64,000 bases of DNA. Origin: Cryobacterium sp. SO2 (GTDB taxonomy: Bacteria > Actinomycetota > Actinomycetes > Actinomycetales > Microbacteriaceae). The position numbers were made by a program, and so were the translations under genes. Shown piece after piece: positions 1-8,370 of this stretch. The notes under the pieces were generated by a model. It did not search any database and was not told the origin of the DNA. It saw only the letters and a list, made by a program, of their open reading frames with translations. The number at the start of each line of letters is the position of its first letter. Position 1 is the first letter of the stretch. The stretch is taken from NCBI RefSeq assembly GCF_026151165.2, contig NZ_CP117849.1:1178001-1242000 (forward strand), read 5' to 3'.

Positions 1-1
1 C

Positions 2-547
2 CGCCGACGCACCCTGCGCCGGGAGATCTCGGTCGTCTACCAGGACCCGCTGAGCTCCTTTGACCCGCGCTGGAACGCCGAGCGGATCCTGCTTGACAGC
101 CTCACCGACGCCGACGGGCTCACCACCGCCCAGAAGAAGGCACAGGTCGCCGAGCTCGCCCGGCAGGTCGGGCTTCCGGCGGAGATCCTGCAGCGCTTTC
201 CGCTCAACCTGTCCGGTGGGCAGCGCCAACGCATCGCCATCGCGCGTGCCCTCGCCCCCAACCCGTCGGTCATCGTGCTCGACGAAGCCGTCTCCGCCCT
301 GGACGTGTCGATCCAGGCCCAGATCCTCGACCTGCTCGTGGACCTGCAGAAAGAGCGGGGGCTGAGCTACCTGTTCATCTCGCACGACCTCGGCGTGATC
401 AGCCATCTCAGCGACCAGGTACTCGTGATGAAAGACGGTGTGGTCGTGGAACGCGGCACCCCGGATGACATCTTCAACCGCCCGGCGCACCCCTACACCC
501 GCGAGCTCGTCAGCTCGCTCCCCGACCACCCCAGGAGAACCCCGTGA
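2..547 (+). CDS. Peptide-type ABC transporter ATP-binding protein, 3' part only
   Basis: This is the C-terminal 181 residues of an Opp/Dpp-family ATPase; the Walker A region lies before the window. Visible in order are a Q-loop (VYQDPLSSFDP), the signature LSGGQRQRIAIARAL, Walker B (VIVLDEAVSALD) and the H-loop histidine in FISHDLGVISH. The end (NRPAHPYTRELVSSLP) is typical of DppF/OppF-like subunits. Its stop overlaps the GTG start of the next gene (GTGA), so the two are probably translationally coupled. The neighbouring monooxygenase suggests that the transporter imports a small organic compound rather than ordinary peptides. That substrate assignment is an inference. Confidence 0.93.
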   Translation, partial: RRRTLRREISVVYQDPLSSFDPRWNAERILLDSLTDADGLTTAQKKAQVAELARQVGLPAEILQRFPLNLSGGQRQRIAIARALAPNPSVIVLDEAVSALDVSIQAQILDLLVDLQKERGLSYLFISHDLGVISHLSDQVLVMKDGVVVERGTPDDIFNRPAHPYTRELVSSLPDHPRRTP

Positions 548-1956
548 GCCAGAACCCCGCAGACCAGAACCCCGCCCAGGTCGCCGCACGCAAGCCCCTG
601 CATTTCAACGCCTTCGTGATGAACACGACCTCGCACATCCACCACGGGCAGTGGCGCCGGCCCGACGCCGGGCAGGTCGACTTCAACGATGTGAACCTCT
701 GGATCGATCTGGCCCGGCTGCTGGAGGAGGCCAAGTTCGACGCCATGTTCTTCGCCGACGTGAGCGGCCTGTACGGCGACTCGGATGCCGACTTCGACGT
801 GTACGTGAAGGAGGGCCTGCAGATCCCGAGCAACGACCCCACCGTGCTGCTCGGCGCGCTCGCGGTGAGCACCACCAACATCGGGCTCGCGCTCACCTCG
901 AACGTGGTGCAGAGCCATCCGTTCCACTTCGCCCGCCAGGTCTCCACCCTCGACCACATCTCCAACGGCCGGATCGCCTGGAACATCGTCACGGGCGTGC
1001 AGGACAACGGCGCGCGCAACTTCGGCCTGCCCCAGCTGACCGACCATGCCGAACGGTACGAGTGGGCAGAGGAATACGTCGACGTGGCCTACAAGCTGTG
1101 GGAGGGCTCGTGGGACGAGGGCGCCCTGCTCAAGGACAAGGAATCGGGGATCTTCTCCGACACCGCCAAGATCCACAAGATCCACCACGTGGGCAAGCGC
1201 TACTCGGTCGAAGGCCCGTTCCTGCCGTCGCCGTCACCGCAGCGCACCCCGCTGCTCTACCAGGCCGGGTCGTCGAAATCCGGGCGCGCCTTCGCCGCGA
1301 AGAACGCAGAGGCGACCTTCATCATCGCGCCGACGCCGGCGGTGGCGGCCGCGCAGATCACCGAGACCCGGGCACTGGCCGTTGGCTACGGTCGCAACCC
1401 CGACGACATCAAGTTCTTCCAGGGGCTGAGCTTCGTGATCGGCGACACCCAGGAGGAAGCGGAGGCGAAGGCCGCAGAGTACGAGAGCTATGTGAGCGTG
1501 GACGGCTACCTCGCGCACGCCGCCATCGTCGACAAGACCGGCCGGGTGTACCCGCCGGAGACCCTGGTGCGGGACGTCGACACCAACACCATGAAGGGGT
1601 TCCTGGAGTGGATCTCGCAGTACATCACCGACCGTGAGCCGGTGGTGGGAGACCTCGCCCTGCTGCAGTCCCGCAGCACCCGCATCGTCGGCACGCCGGA
1701 GCAGATCGCCGACGAGATCGAGCTGTGGCAGGCCGCGGGCGTCGACGGTATCAACGTGATCAACTGGGTGATCCCCGGTTCCTTCGCCGAGTTCGCCGAC
1801 AAGGTGCTGCCCGTGCTGCGGGACCGTGGCCTCGCCCAACGCGACTACGCGGAGGGCCCGCTGCGGCAGAAGCTCTTCGGGCAGCCGCGCCTCAACGAGC
1901 GCCACCCCGCCGCGCGGTACCGGGGCGCATTCGCGGATACGCCGGTGACAGCATGA
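544..1956 (+). CDS. LLM-class flavin-dependent monooxygenase, NtaA/SnaA/DszA/SoxA type
   Basis: The 470-residue protein has the length and N-terminal signature of the NtaA/SnaA/DszA group (HFNAFVMNTTSHIHHGQW near residues 19-36, then FADVSGLYGD). This group uses reduced FMN delivered by a separate reductase to oxidise substrates such as nitrilotriacetate, dibenzothiophene sulfone or other organosulfur and amine compounds. The middle (STLDHISNGRIAWNIVTG, about residues 137-154) is the conserved FMN-binding stretch of these TIM-barrel enzymes. The GTG start overlaps the stop of the upstream ABC ATPase gene. This fits an uptake-and-oxidation operon in which the porter feeds the enzyme. The exact substrate cannot be read from sequence, and no flavin reductase gene is seen in the window. 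Confidence 0.92.
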   Translation: MSQNPADQNPAQVAARKPLHFNAFVMNTTSHIHHGQWRRPDAGQVDFNDVNLWIDLARLLEEAKFDAMFFADVSGLYGDSDADFDVYVKEGLQIPSNDPTVLLGALAVSTTNIGLALTSNVVQSHPFHFARQVSTLDHISNGRIAWNIVTGVQDNGARNFGLPQLTDHAERYEWAEEYVDVAYKLWEGSWDEGALLKDKESGIFSDTAKIHKIHHVGKRYSVEGPFLPSPSPQRTPLLYQAGSSKSGRAFAAKNAEATFIIAPTPAVAAAQITETRALAVGYGRNPDDIKFFQGLSFVIGDTQEEAEAKAAEYESYVSVDGYLAHAAIVDKTGRVYPPETLVRDVDTNTMKGFLEWISQYITDREPVVGDLALLQSRSTRIVGTPEQIADEIELWQAAGVDGINVINWVIPGSFAEFADKVLPVLRDRGLAQRDYAEGPLRQKLFGQPRLNERHPAARYRGAFADTPVTA

Positions 1957-1995
1957 CGTCCCGCCGGTCGGTCGAGACCCTACCCGGCGCGTGAC

Positions 1996-2514
1996 ATGGA
2001 CTGGGCGGGCGGGGAGGCTGACGTGGGCGACGGCCGGGACGGTGATCAGGCGCGGGGATTCAGTTTCTCGGTCCAGCTCGACGGCGCTGGTGCGCTGCCG
2101 GGGCGCCCGGCCGCTCTGTCGCCGGAGGCTGTCGCCGCGGCGATGACTGAACTCGTGACCAGACTGGTGCCGGACGCGGAGGTGGACCTCGTCGTGGAGC
2201 CGGCCACACCGGCGGTGGCCATCCTGATCGACGTGAGCCGCCAGCTCCTTGTCGTCGACGATCGGCCGGTGCAGCTGAGCTACCGGGAGTTCAGGTTGCT
2301 CTGTTACCTGGTACTCCGCCCCGGCATCAGCGTCAGCCGGGAAGAACTGATCGACGCCCAGCGCCGATGGTCGCGGGTGACCAGCCCACGCACCATCGAC
2401 GTGCACATTCAACGATTGCGGGTCAAGCTCGGGGCGTACGGTGACATCCTGCGCACCGAGCGCGGCATGGGCTACCGCTATGACGCGCACGCGGACGTGC
2501 GCATCCGCCGGTGA
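1996..2514 (+). CDS. Winged-helix transcriptional regulator without receiver domain
   Basis: The 172-residue protein carries an OmpR/PhoB-type DNA-binding winged helix in its C-terminal half (about residues 80-165: VQLSYREFRLLCYLVL, then PRTIDVHIQRLRVKLG and the wing motif RTERGMGYRY). The first 75 residues have no receiver-domain aspartate signature and no recognised domain. It is therefore an orphan DNA-binding protein rather than a classical response regulator. It starts 39 bp after the monooxygenase gene on the same strand and could be its local regulator, which is an inference. ATG at 1996 gives the longest form; an internal GTG near 2023 is also possible. Confidence 0.88.
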   Translation: MDWAGGEADVGDGRDGDQARGFSFSVQLDGAGALPGRPAALSPEAVAAAMTELVTRLVPDAEVDLVVEPATPAVAILIDVSRQLLVVDDRPVQLSYREFRLLCYLVLRPGISVSREELIDAQRRWSRVTSPRTIDVHIQRLRVKLGAYGDILRTERGMGYRYDAHADVRIRR

Positions 2515-2533
2515 GCGCGGCTATTCGACGGTG

Positions 2534-3163
2534 TCAGTGACCGCGGGCGATCCAGTCGGCCAGGTCGCCGGCCTCGGCACCGATGGTGGTGGACTCGCCG
2601 TGCCCGGTGTTCACCATGGTCTCGGGCGGCAGGGTGAGCAGCTTGCCCGTGATCGATTCGATGATGGTGGGGAAGTCGCTGTACGACCGGCCGGTGGCGC
2701 CGGGGCCGCCGTGGAACAGGGTGTCACCGCTGAACAGGGTGCCGAAGACCGGCGCGTAGAAGCACACCGAGCCGGGGGAGTGGCCGGGGGTGTGGATGAC
2801 CTCCAGCTCGATGCCGGCCACGGCGATGCGCTGCCCGTCGGCGAGCTCCCGCTGCGGTGCGGCATCCGGGTAGACGACGTCCCACAGCATCTTGTCGTGC
2901 GGGTGCAGCGACACCGGCGCATCCGTCGCGGCAGACACCGCGCCGGCGGCGCCGATGTGGTCGTTGTGCGCGTGGGTGCTGAGGATGCCGAGCAGCGTGC
3001 GGTCGCCGACCGCCGCGAGGATCGCCTCGGCGTTGTGGGCGGCGTCGATCACGACGCACTCGGTGTCGTCGCCGACGATCCAGACGTTGTTCTCCAGCGC
3101 CCAGCTGCCGCCGTCGAGGTCGAAGGTGCCCTCGGTGACGAGGTGTTCGATGCGTGCAGTCAT
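2534..3163 (-). CDS. MBL-fold metallo-hydrolase, partner of mycothiol-dependent dehydrogenase
   Basis: The 209-residue metallo-beta-lactamase-fold enzyme carries the metal-binding motif THAHNDH (about residues 63-69), a second histidine in HTPGHSPGS, the bridging aspartate in FSGDTLF, and a final histidine in NTGHGEST. Its start codon shares one base with the stop of the upstream dehydrogenase gene (TGATG), so the two are translated together. In actinobacteria this gene pair is recurrent. The hydrolase is thought to release formate from S-formylmycothiol, or otherwise process the dehydrogenase product, by analogy with glyoxalase II. The function is inferred from context, while the fold is certain. 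Confidence 0.9.
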   Translation of the reverse strand: MTARIEHLVTEGTFDLDGGSWALENNVWIVGDDTECVVIDAAHNAEAILAAVGDRTLLGILSTHAHNDHIGAAGAVSAATDAPVSLHPHDKMLWDVVYPDAAPQRELADGQRIAVAGIELEVIHTPGHSPGSVCFYAPVFGTLFSGDTLFHGGPGATGRSYSDFPTIIESITGKLLTLPPETMVNTGHGESTTIGAEAGDLADWIARGH

Positions 3164-4257
3164 CAGAGCACCACCACCGAACGCAGCACTACGCCTGCGG
3201 CCATCTTGGCGAAGGCCGCCTCGATCTCGTCGATGCGGATGCGTTCGCTGACGAAATCGGCCAGCGGCAGCCGGCCCTGCAGGTAGAGCTCGGTGAGCAT
3301 CGGGAAGTCCCGCTCAGGCAGGCAGTCGCCGTACCACGAGCTCTTGAGCGAACCGCCGCGGCCGAAGACATCCGCCAGCGGGATTTCGAGCATCATCTTA
3401 GGAGTGGGCACGCCGACGAGCACCACTGTGCCGGCCAGGTCGCGGGCGTAGAACGCCTGCCGCCAGGTCTCGGGGCGGCCGACAGCGTCGATCACCACGT
3501 CGGCGCCGAAGCCGCCGGTGAGCGCCTGCACGGCCGCGACCACGCCGGCCTCGTCGAGCCCGGAGGAATCGATGGTGTGTGTGGCGCCGAACTCGGTAGC
3601 CTTGGCGAGCTTCTTGGCGTCGCGGTCGATGGCGATGATGGTGCTCGCTCCGGCCAGCTTCGAGCCGACCACCGCGGCGTCGCCCACGCCGCCGCAGCCG
3701 ATCACGGCCACGGAGTTGCCTGCGCTGACGTTGCCGGTGTTCATGGCGGCGCCGATGCCGGCCATGATGCCGCAGCCGAGCAGGCCCACGGCGGCGGGGT
3801 CGGCATCCGGGTTCACCTTGGTGCACTGGCGCTCGTGCACCAGGGTCTTCTCGGCGAACGCGCCGATGCCCAACGCCGGGCTCAGCTCGGTGCCGTCGAC
3901 CAGGGTCATCTTCTGGCTGGCGTTGAAGGTGTTGAAGCAGTACCAGGGTTCTGCCCGGGTGCAGGCGCGGCACTCGCCGCAGACGGCCCGCCAGTTGAGC
4001 ACAACGAAGTCGCCGACGGCGACGTGGGTGACGCCGGCACCGATGATGCTCACCCGGCCGGCGGCCTCGTGGCCGAGCAGGAACGGGAAGTCATCGTTGA
4101 TGCCGCCTTCCTTGTAATGAAAGTCGGTGTGGCAGACGCCGCAGGTCTCGATGTCGACGACGACCTCGCCGGGCCCTGGATCGGGGATGACGATCTCGGT
4201 GAGCTCCACGGGAGCCCCCTTCGAGCGGGCGATCGCGCCTGTGACGGTGATGGGCAT
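3163..4257 (-). CDS. mscR: S-(hydroxymethyl)mycothiol dehydrogenase
   Basis: This is a zinc-dependent, NAD-linked class III-type alcohol dehydrogenase of 364 residues. It shows the catalytic zinc ligands in ETCGVCHTDFHYKEGG and GHEAAG, the structural-zinc cysteines in CGECRACTRAEPWYC, and a Rossmann motif (VAVIGCGGVGDAAVVG, near residues 184-199). The CRACTRAEPWYCFNTFNA segment is characteristic of the mycothiol branch (MscR/AdhE2), which oxidises S-hydroxymethylmycothiol formed from formaldehyde and can also reduce S-nitrosomycothiol. A GAGGAGC ribosome-binding site precedes the ATG. It forms an operon with the overlapping MBL hydrolase. Its presence implies mycothiol in the host. Confidence 0.95.
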   Translation of the reverse strand: MPITVTGAIARSKGAPVELTEIVIPDPGPGEVVVDIETCGVCHTDFHYKEGGINDDFPFLLGHEAAGRVSIIGAGVTHVAVGDFVVLNWRAVCGECRACTRAEPWYCFNTFNASQKMTLVDGTELSPALGIGAFAEKTLVHERQCTKVNPDADPAAVGLLGCGIMAGIGAAMNTGNVSAGNSVAVIGCGGVGDAAVVGSKLAGASTIIAIDRDAKKLAKATEFGATHTIDSSGLDEAGVVAAVQALTGGFGADVVIDAVGRPETWRQAFYARDLAGTVVLVGVPTPKMMLEIPLADVFGRGGSLKSSWYGDCLPERDFPMLTELYLQGRLPLADFVSERIRIDEIEAAFAKMAAGVVLRSVVVL

Positions 4258-4364
4258 GGAGCTCCTCGTGAGTTGCCGGGGCAGCCGGTGTGGCAGGCAT
4301 CCAACCTACCGAAGCATCCTGACCGGGTGCCGGGGCGAGACTGCCCGGGCGTGGCGGCGGATGC

Positions 4365-5387
4365 TCAGCGGCCCGCGCGCGACCAGTCCAGCAGCTTCTC
4401 CACCGGCCAGGTCGTCACGATCCGCTCCGGCGGCACTCCGGCGGCCGCGGCGCGTTCGGCTCCGTAGGACAGGAAATCGAGGTGTCCCGGCGCATGCGCG
4501 TCGGTGTCGATGCTGAACAGGCAGCCGGCCGCCAGGGCGAGCCCGATCAGTTCCTCCGGCGGATCCTGCCGCTCCGGCCGGGAATTGATCTCGACGGCCA
4601 CGTTGTTCTCGGCGCAGGCGGCGAAGACCCGCTCGGCGTCGAAGGTCGACGGCGGCCGGGTGCCGCGACCGCCGCCCACGAGGCGGCCGGTGCAGTGGCC
4701 GAGCACGTTCGTGTGCAGGTCGCGGATGCCGGCGAGCATCCGCCGGGTCATCGTGATCGAGTCGTCGCGCAGCTTGGAGTGCACGCTGGCGACGACGACG
4801 TCGAGCCGGGCGAGCATCTCGGCGGATTGGTCGAGCCGGCCGTTCTCGAGGATGTCGACCTCGATGCCGGTGAGCAGCCGCGCCCCGCCGGCTGGGGAGG
4901 CCGCGGTGAGGCCGGCGACCACGCCGAGCTGCTCCTCCAATCGGTCGGCGGTCAGGCCGTGTGCGACGGTGAGGGTGGGTGAGTGGTCGGTCAGCGCCAG
5001 GTATTCTCGGCCCAGCATCCCGGCGGTGGCCAGTATGAGGTCGATCGACGTCGTGCCATCTGACCAGTCGCTGTGCGTGTGCAGATCGCCGCGGAGAGCC
5101 TGGCGCAGCTCGCTGCCCCCGGCGGCGAGGGGGGCCTCGCCGCGCTGGCGCAGGTTGTCAAGATAGTCGGGCAGGCCATACAACGACTGCCCGATCACCT
5201 CGGCGGTGCGCCCGCCGATACCCTTCATCGCCCGCAGCCGGCCGTCGTGCACCCGATCGGCCAGCTCGTCCGCGTCGAGACCGGCGATGAGGCCGGCGGC
5301 CCGCCTGAACGCCAGCACCTTGAAGGTGGGGGACAGGTCGCGCTCCAGCCAGAACGCGATTTCGTTGAGGGCCTCGACGGAATCCAT
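4365..5387 (-). CDS. PHP-domain metal-dependent phosphoesterase with N-terminal helix-hairpin-helix region
   Basis: The 340-residue protein begins with a polymerase-X-like helical and HhH region (residues 1-85, with MKGIGGRTAEVIGQSLYG). A PHP domain follows, with its metal-ligand motifs GDLHTHSDWSDG (about 100), LTDHS, GIEVDIL, ASVHSKL and SIDTDAHAPGHLD. The arrangement resembles the C-terminal half of bacterial PolX and its stand-alone relatives (YcdX/TrpH group). The nucleotidyltransferase part is absent. It probably acts as a phosphatase or nuclease on an unknown substrate. A GATCAT hexamer six bases before the ATG suggests leaderless transcription. Confidence 0.88.
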   Translation of the reverse strand: MDSVEALNEIAFWLERDLSPTFKVLAFRRAAGLIAGLDADELADRVHDGRLRAMKGIGGRTAEVIGQSLYGLPDYLDNLRQRGEAPLAAGGSELRQALRGDLHTHSDWSDGTTSIDLILATAGMLGREYLALTDHSPTLTVAHGLTADRLEEQLGVVAGLTAASPAGGARLLTGIEVDILENGRLDQSAEMLARLDVVVASVHSKLRDDSITMTRRMLAGIRDLHTNVLGHCTGRLVGGGRGTRPPSTFDAERVFAACAENNVAVEINSRPERQDPPEELIGLALAAGCLFSIDTDAHAPGHLDFLSYGAERAAAAGVPPERIVTTWPVEKLLDWSRAGR

Positions 5388-5473
5388 GCAACCATGATCG
5401 GCCCGAATGGCCGGAAAGGGGAGGCTCAGGCCCCGGTCCGGTCAGCTACTGTGCTGGTCGGGCACTGGCCAGG

Positions 5474-5794
5474 TCAGGCCACGTCGAAGTGCGCCACGGT
5501 GAGCTCCCGGTCGATCAGGAAGCCGTCGTCGGCCGGGTAGAAGACCGCCAGGTCGATGTCGTCCCCGGCGAACGCGACGATATCGGCGTGGGTGCGCCAG
5601 AACGAGATCGTGCGCACCTCACATCGGCCGTCCGGCAGGTCGCGGAACACCGCAACGGCGCCGAGGTTGCCGGGGGTCGACCTGTATTCGGTGAGCCCGG
5701 TTCGTTCGAGGTAGGCCGTGTACGCGGCGCGGTCCTCCGGCTTGATCCAGCCGGTCCAGCTGCGCATCACGCTGCCCGTGGGGATGTCCAGCAT
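5474..5794 (-). CDS. ABM-like dimeric alpha/beta-barrel protein
   Basis: This small protein of 106 residues fits the antibiotic-biosynthesis-monooxygenase-like ferredoxin fold (about residues 10-85, with YLERTGLTEYRSTPGN and the strand pattern of these dimeric barrels, then RTISFWRTHADIVAFAG). Many such proteins are heme-degrading or stress-related, but none of the diagnostic residues can be assigned here. A strong GGAGG site lies directly before the ATG and supports this start. It stands alone and diverges from the HhH-GPD gene, with a repeat A element in the gap. Confidence 0.75.
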   Translation of the reverse strand: MLDIPTGSVMRSWTGWIKPEDRAAYTAYLERTGLTEYRSTPGNLGAVAVFRDLPDGRCEVRTISFWRTHADIVAFAGDDIDLAVFYPADDGFLIDRELTVAHFDVA

Positions 5795-5823
5795 CTCCGC
5801 CTCCTCCGCCCGCCATTGCGCTC

Positions 5824-5889
5824 CAACTGTTCCCGTTCCGGACTTCTGCGCCCGGTGCGCCGGACGCAGAAGTCCGGTGCGGGCACAGT
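5824..5889. repeat. Dispersed palindromic repeat, family A, copy 1
   Basis: A 66-bp nearly palindromic element lies in the divergent gap between 5794 and 5959. The inner arms are TTCCGGACTTCTGCG and CGCAGAAGTCCGG around a CCCGGTGCGCCGG centre. The outer arms read ACTGTTCCCG and CGGGCACAGT. Related copies lie at 10718, 15797, 58166 and 61202. No coding capacity is evident. Confidence 0.85.
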
Positions 5890-5958
5890 AGCGCGCCGAG
5901 CGGCGGTTCGTGTGGGGCTGCCCGTGCGGATGGTGTCGGGCGGTGCGAGAATGGGCCG

Positions 5959-6552
5959 ATGACGCTGCACCTCACCGGCGATACCGCCGCAGACACCCTT
6001 CTCAGCGACAACCAGTTCGCGCTCCTGCTCGGCATGCTGCTCGACCAGCAGATCGCCATGGAGACCGCGTTCGCCGGGCCGGCGAAGATCCGCGACCGGA
6101 TCGGCACCCTCGACCCGTCGGTGATCGCCGGGTACGATCCAGAGGCCTTCGTCGAGGTGTTCAGGCAGACCCCGGCGGTGCACAGATTCCCCGGCTCGAT
6201 GGCCGCACGGGTGCAGACCCTGGCCGGGGTTGTCGTCCAGGACTGGAACGGTGACGCGGCCAGCATCTGGACCGCCGCCGCCCCAGACGGTGCTGCCCCG
6301 GACGGCGCCGAGGTGCTCCGCCGGCTCAAGGCTCTGCCGGGGTTCGGTGAGCAGAAGGCCAAGATCTTCCTCGCCTTGCTCGGCAAACGACTCGGCCTCG
6401 AGTCGGCCGGATGGCGGGAGGCCTCCGCCCCCTACGGCGAGGACGGTTCCCTGCGGTCGGTGGCCGACATCGTCGACCCTGAGTCTCTCGCCAAGGTGCG
6501 CGAGAGCAAGCGCGCGGCGAAGGCCGCGGCCAAGGAATCCGCCTCGAAGTAG
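5959..6552 (+). CDS. HhH-GPD-type base-excision DNA repair protein
   Basis: The 197-residue protein shows a helix-hairpin-helix (LKALPGFGEQKAKIFLALLG, near residues 126-145) preceded by the MLLDQQIAMETAFAGP helix seen in a short actinobacterial branch of the HhH-GPD glycosylase superfamily. The usual catalytic lysine or aspartate of Nth/MutY/AlkA cannot be assigned with certainty, and no Fe-S cysteine cluster is present. The C-terminus is a lysine/alanine tail (KRAAKAAAKESASK) that may contact DNA. The gene is monocistronic. A GAGAAT hexamer lies six bases before the ATG, which suggests a leaderless mRNA. Confidence 0.82.
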   Translation: MTLHLTGDTAADTLLSDNQFALLLGMLLDQQIAMETAFAGPAKIRDRIGTLDPSVIAGYDPEAFVEVFRQTPAVHRFPGSMAARVQTLAGVVVQDWNGDAASIWTAAAPDGAAPDGAEVLRRLKALPGFGEQKAKIFLALLGKRLGLESAGWREASAPYGEDGSLRSVADIVDPESLAKVRESKRAAKAAAKESASK

Positions 6553-6671
6553 CGCGAGAACGCGCGGACGCGCAGCACCTCCGCGGGGGTGTCGGGCCCG
6601 TAGCCGGGCCCTGTCCGCGGGTTTAGCATGGGCGCGTTCGCACCACCCCTTGATGCGCAGAGGAGTCCACC

Positions 6672-7043
6672 ATGAGCACAGGCAACCCGAACACGACCCC
6701 GGCTGATTCGCTGCACGAGGTCGCGGGCATCCAGAAATACGCCATGCAGGTCGGTCAGGTCGCCGACGCGCTCTCGAAGGGCGATGCCCTCACCCAGCGC
6801 CTCATCGACGCTGTGCACAGTGGTGACAGCGGTGCCGTGCAGAAGATCTTCGCCGACATGGGAGTCGACACCCAGGTGACGCTCAAGACCGTGGATGCGA
6901 TCGATCTCGTGCCGGCTGCGGATGGCGCGCAGCAGACCACGGCCACCGCGCGGGCACAGGCTCCCAAGGTGCGCACCGTGACCGTCACCATCGGGATCGG
7001 TCCGATCTCCATCTCGGTGACCGTGACGAAGAAATCCAAGTGA
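6672..7043 (+). CDS. Hypothetical protein
   Basis: The 123-residue protein is not recognised. The N-terminal half is amphipathic helical (KYAMQVGQVADALSKGDALTQ). The middle is an alanine/threonine linker. The C-terminus is a run of alternating hydrophobic residues (VRTVTVTIGIGPISISVTV) ending in KKSK, which looks like two beta strands rather than a membrane helix. An AGAGGAGT ribosome-binding site precedes the ATG and codon use matches the neighbours, so it is probably real. There is no signal peptide. Confidence 0.7.
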   Translation: MSTGNPNTTPADSLHEVAGIQKYAMQVGQVADALSKGDALTQRLIDAVHSGDSGAVQKIFADMGVDTQVTLKTVDAIDLVPAADGAQQTTATARAQAPKVRTVTVTIGIGPISISVTVTKKSK

Positions 7044-7156
7044 CGGTTCCGCCATGCGCCATGCGCCAAGGCCTTCAGGGCCGTCCTGGTGCGACCGTGT
7101 CGATCGCTGCCGCTGGCCAATCGCGGGAGAATAGGGGGAGGTGACAAAAGGAGAGT

Positions 7157-7879
7157 GTGCGGGTGGGCCCCCATTTCAGTGAGCAGGCATTCGATTTTCT
7201 CGAGGAGCTCGAGCACCGCAACAACCGCGAGTGGTTCGAGGAGCACAAGGGCGTCTACGAGACCGAGTTGAAGGCCCGGATGCTCGAGGTGATCGAGGCG
7301 ATCAACACCCGGCTGGGCGAATTCGCCCCCGACTACCTGCGGCCGGCGCCCAAGGCGATGCTGCGGATCTACCGCGATGTGCGGTTCTCCAACGACAAGA
7401 CCCCGTACAAAACCCACCTGGCCGCGAACTGGCCCCGGCAGGGGCTGGAGAAGACCGGCGGCGCCGGATTCTTCCTGCAGGTGGGGGTGCACGGCGTGAT
7501 GGTGGCAGCCGGCGCATACTCGCCGGGTTCACCGCAGCTGCACTCCATCCGCGAGTATCTGCTCGACCACCACGACGAGGTACGGACCCTGCTCGCCGAG
7601 GAGTCCCTCGTTCGGCTGGCCGAGCCGCTGGACGGACACCCGCTCATTCGCGGCCCCAAGGGGTTCCCCGTCGAGCATCCGGCCGCCGACCTGCTGCGGG
7701 TGCGGAGTTGGGCGCTGTTCGGGCGGATGCCCGGCGATGCCGCCCTGGCGGACGACTTCGTCGATGCGGTCGTGGAACGCTTCCGGGCGCTGGCGCCCCT
7801 GGTGGACTTCCTCAATGTTCCCCTGGCCGCGGTCACTCCCCTGGAGAGGGAAGCTGCCGCCGGTCGGCGCCGCGCCTGA
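7157..7879 (+). CDS. DUF2461 (TIGR02453) family protein
   Basis: The 240-residue protein matches the DUF2461 family by its opening (FSEQAFDFLEEL, then NNREWFEEHKGVY) and the signature RIYRDVRFSNDKTPYKTH near residues 72-89, followed by a glycine-rich FFLQVG strand. The family is widespread and soluble, and its function is unknown. The start is uncertain. GTG at 7157 lies four bases from AAGGAG, while an in-frame GTG two codons later has better spacing. It stands alone, followed by a small membrane-protein gene on the same strand. Confidence 0.88.
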   Translation: MRVGPHFSEQAFDFLEELEHRNNREWFEEHKGVYETELKARMLEVIEAINTRLGEFAPDYLRPAPKAMLRIYRDVRFSNDKTPYKTHLAANWPRQGLEKTGGAGFFLQVGVHGVMVAAGAYSPGSPQLHSIREYLLDHHDEVRTLLAEESLVRLAEPLDGHPLIRGPKGFPVEHPAADLLRVRSWALFGRMPGDAALADDFVDAVVERFRALAPLVDFLNVPLAAVTPLEREAAAGRRRA

Positions 7880-8006
7880 TCGATCATCCGCCAGCCCGCC
7901 GGACGCACCAGAACGGCGGACGCAAGCGAACGCCGGATGCACAAGAATGGTGGAGAAGAGTGGTCGCGGCCGAACCGGTCCAACGGGCCCTCGAAGGAGC
8001 ACCAGA

Positions 8007-8315
8007 GTGAACGACCCCCGCGCCAAGATGGACGGCAACCACCTGCTCTCGTTGGGTGCCCCGCAGGCGGATTGGACGAAGGCGCCCGGTCGGGTGCCCG
8101 GATTCTGGGTGGCGTTGCTCGGGCTCGTCGTGGCCGTCGTCTACCCGATTCCCGCACTGGTGGTCGGTGCCGTCGGCCTCATCTTCACCCTGCAGGCCTA
8201 CCGGGTCATCCCCGCGGGAGCCACCGGCCGGCGCCTCGTCATCGCCGCGTTGATACTGGCCGCGGCCACGGTGACCCTGGTGGCGTTGCAGATCGTGCTC
8301 GCCCTGGTGCTCTGA
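8007..8315 (+). CDS. Small two-helix membrane protein
   Basis: Translation from the GTG at 8007 gives 102 residues with two or three hydrophobic segments (about residues 32-63 and 75-101) joined by a short basic loop (YRVIPAGATGRRL). An AAGGAGC ribosome-binding site lies seven bases before this GTG, which makes it a much better start than any upstream in-frame ATG. No family is recognised, though the layout resembles small DUF4190-like membrane proteins. Confidence 0.72.
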   Translation: MNDPRAKMDGNHLLSLGAPQADWTKAPGRVPGFWVALLGLVVAVVYPIPALVVGAVGLIFTLQAYRVIPAGATGRRLVIAALILAAATVTLVALQIVLALVL

Positions 8316-8370
8316 CCTGCACCCGAACTGGGGCCCGGCGACCTGCGGCGACGCTGTTAGCGTTCAGACC

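Noticed and set aside
438..1637. Arg/Pro-rich 399-codon frame over the monooxygenase gene
   Set aside because: Out-of-frame reading of a well-supported gene.
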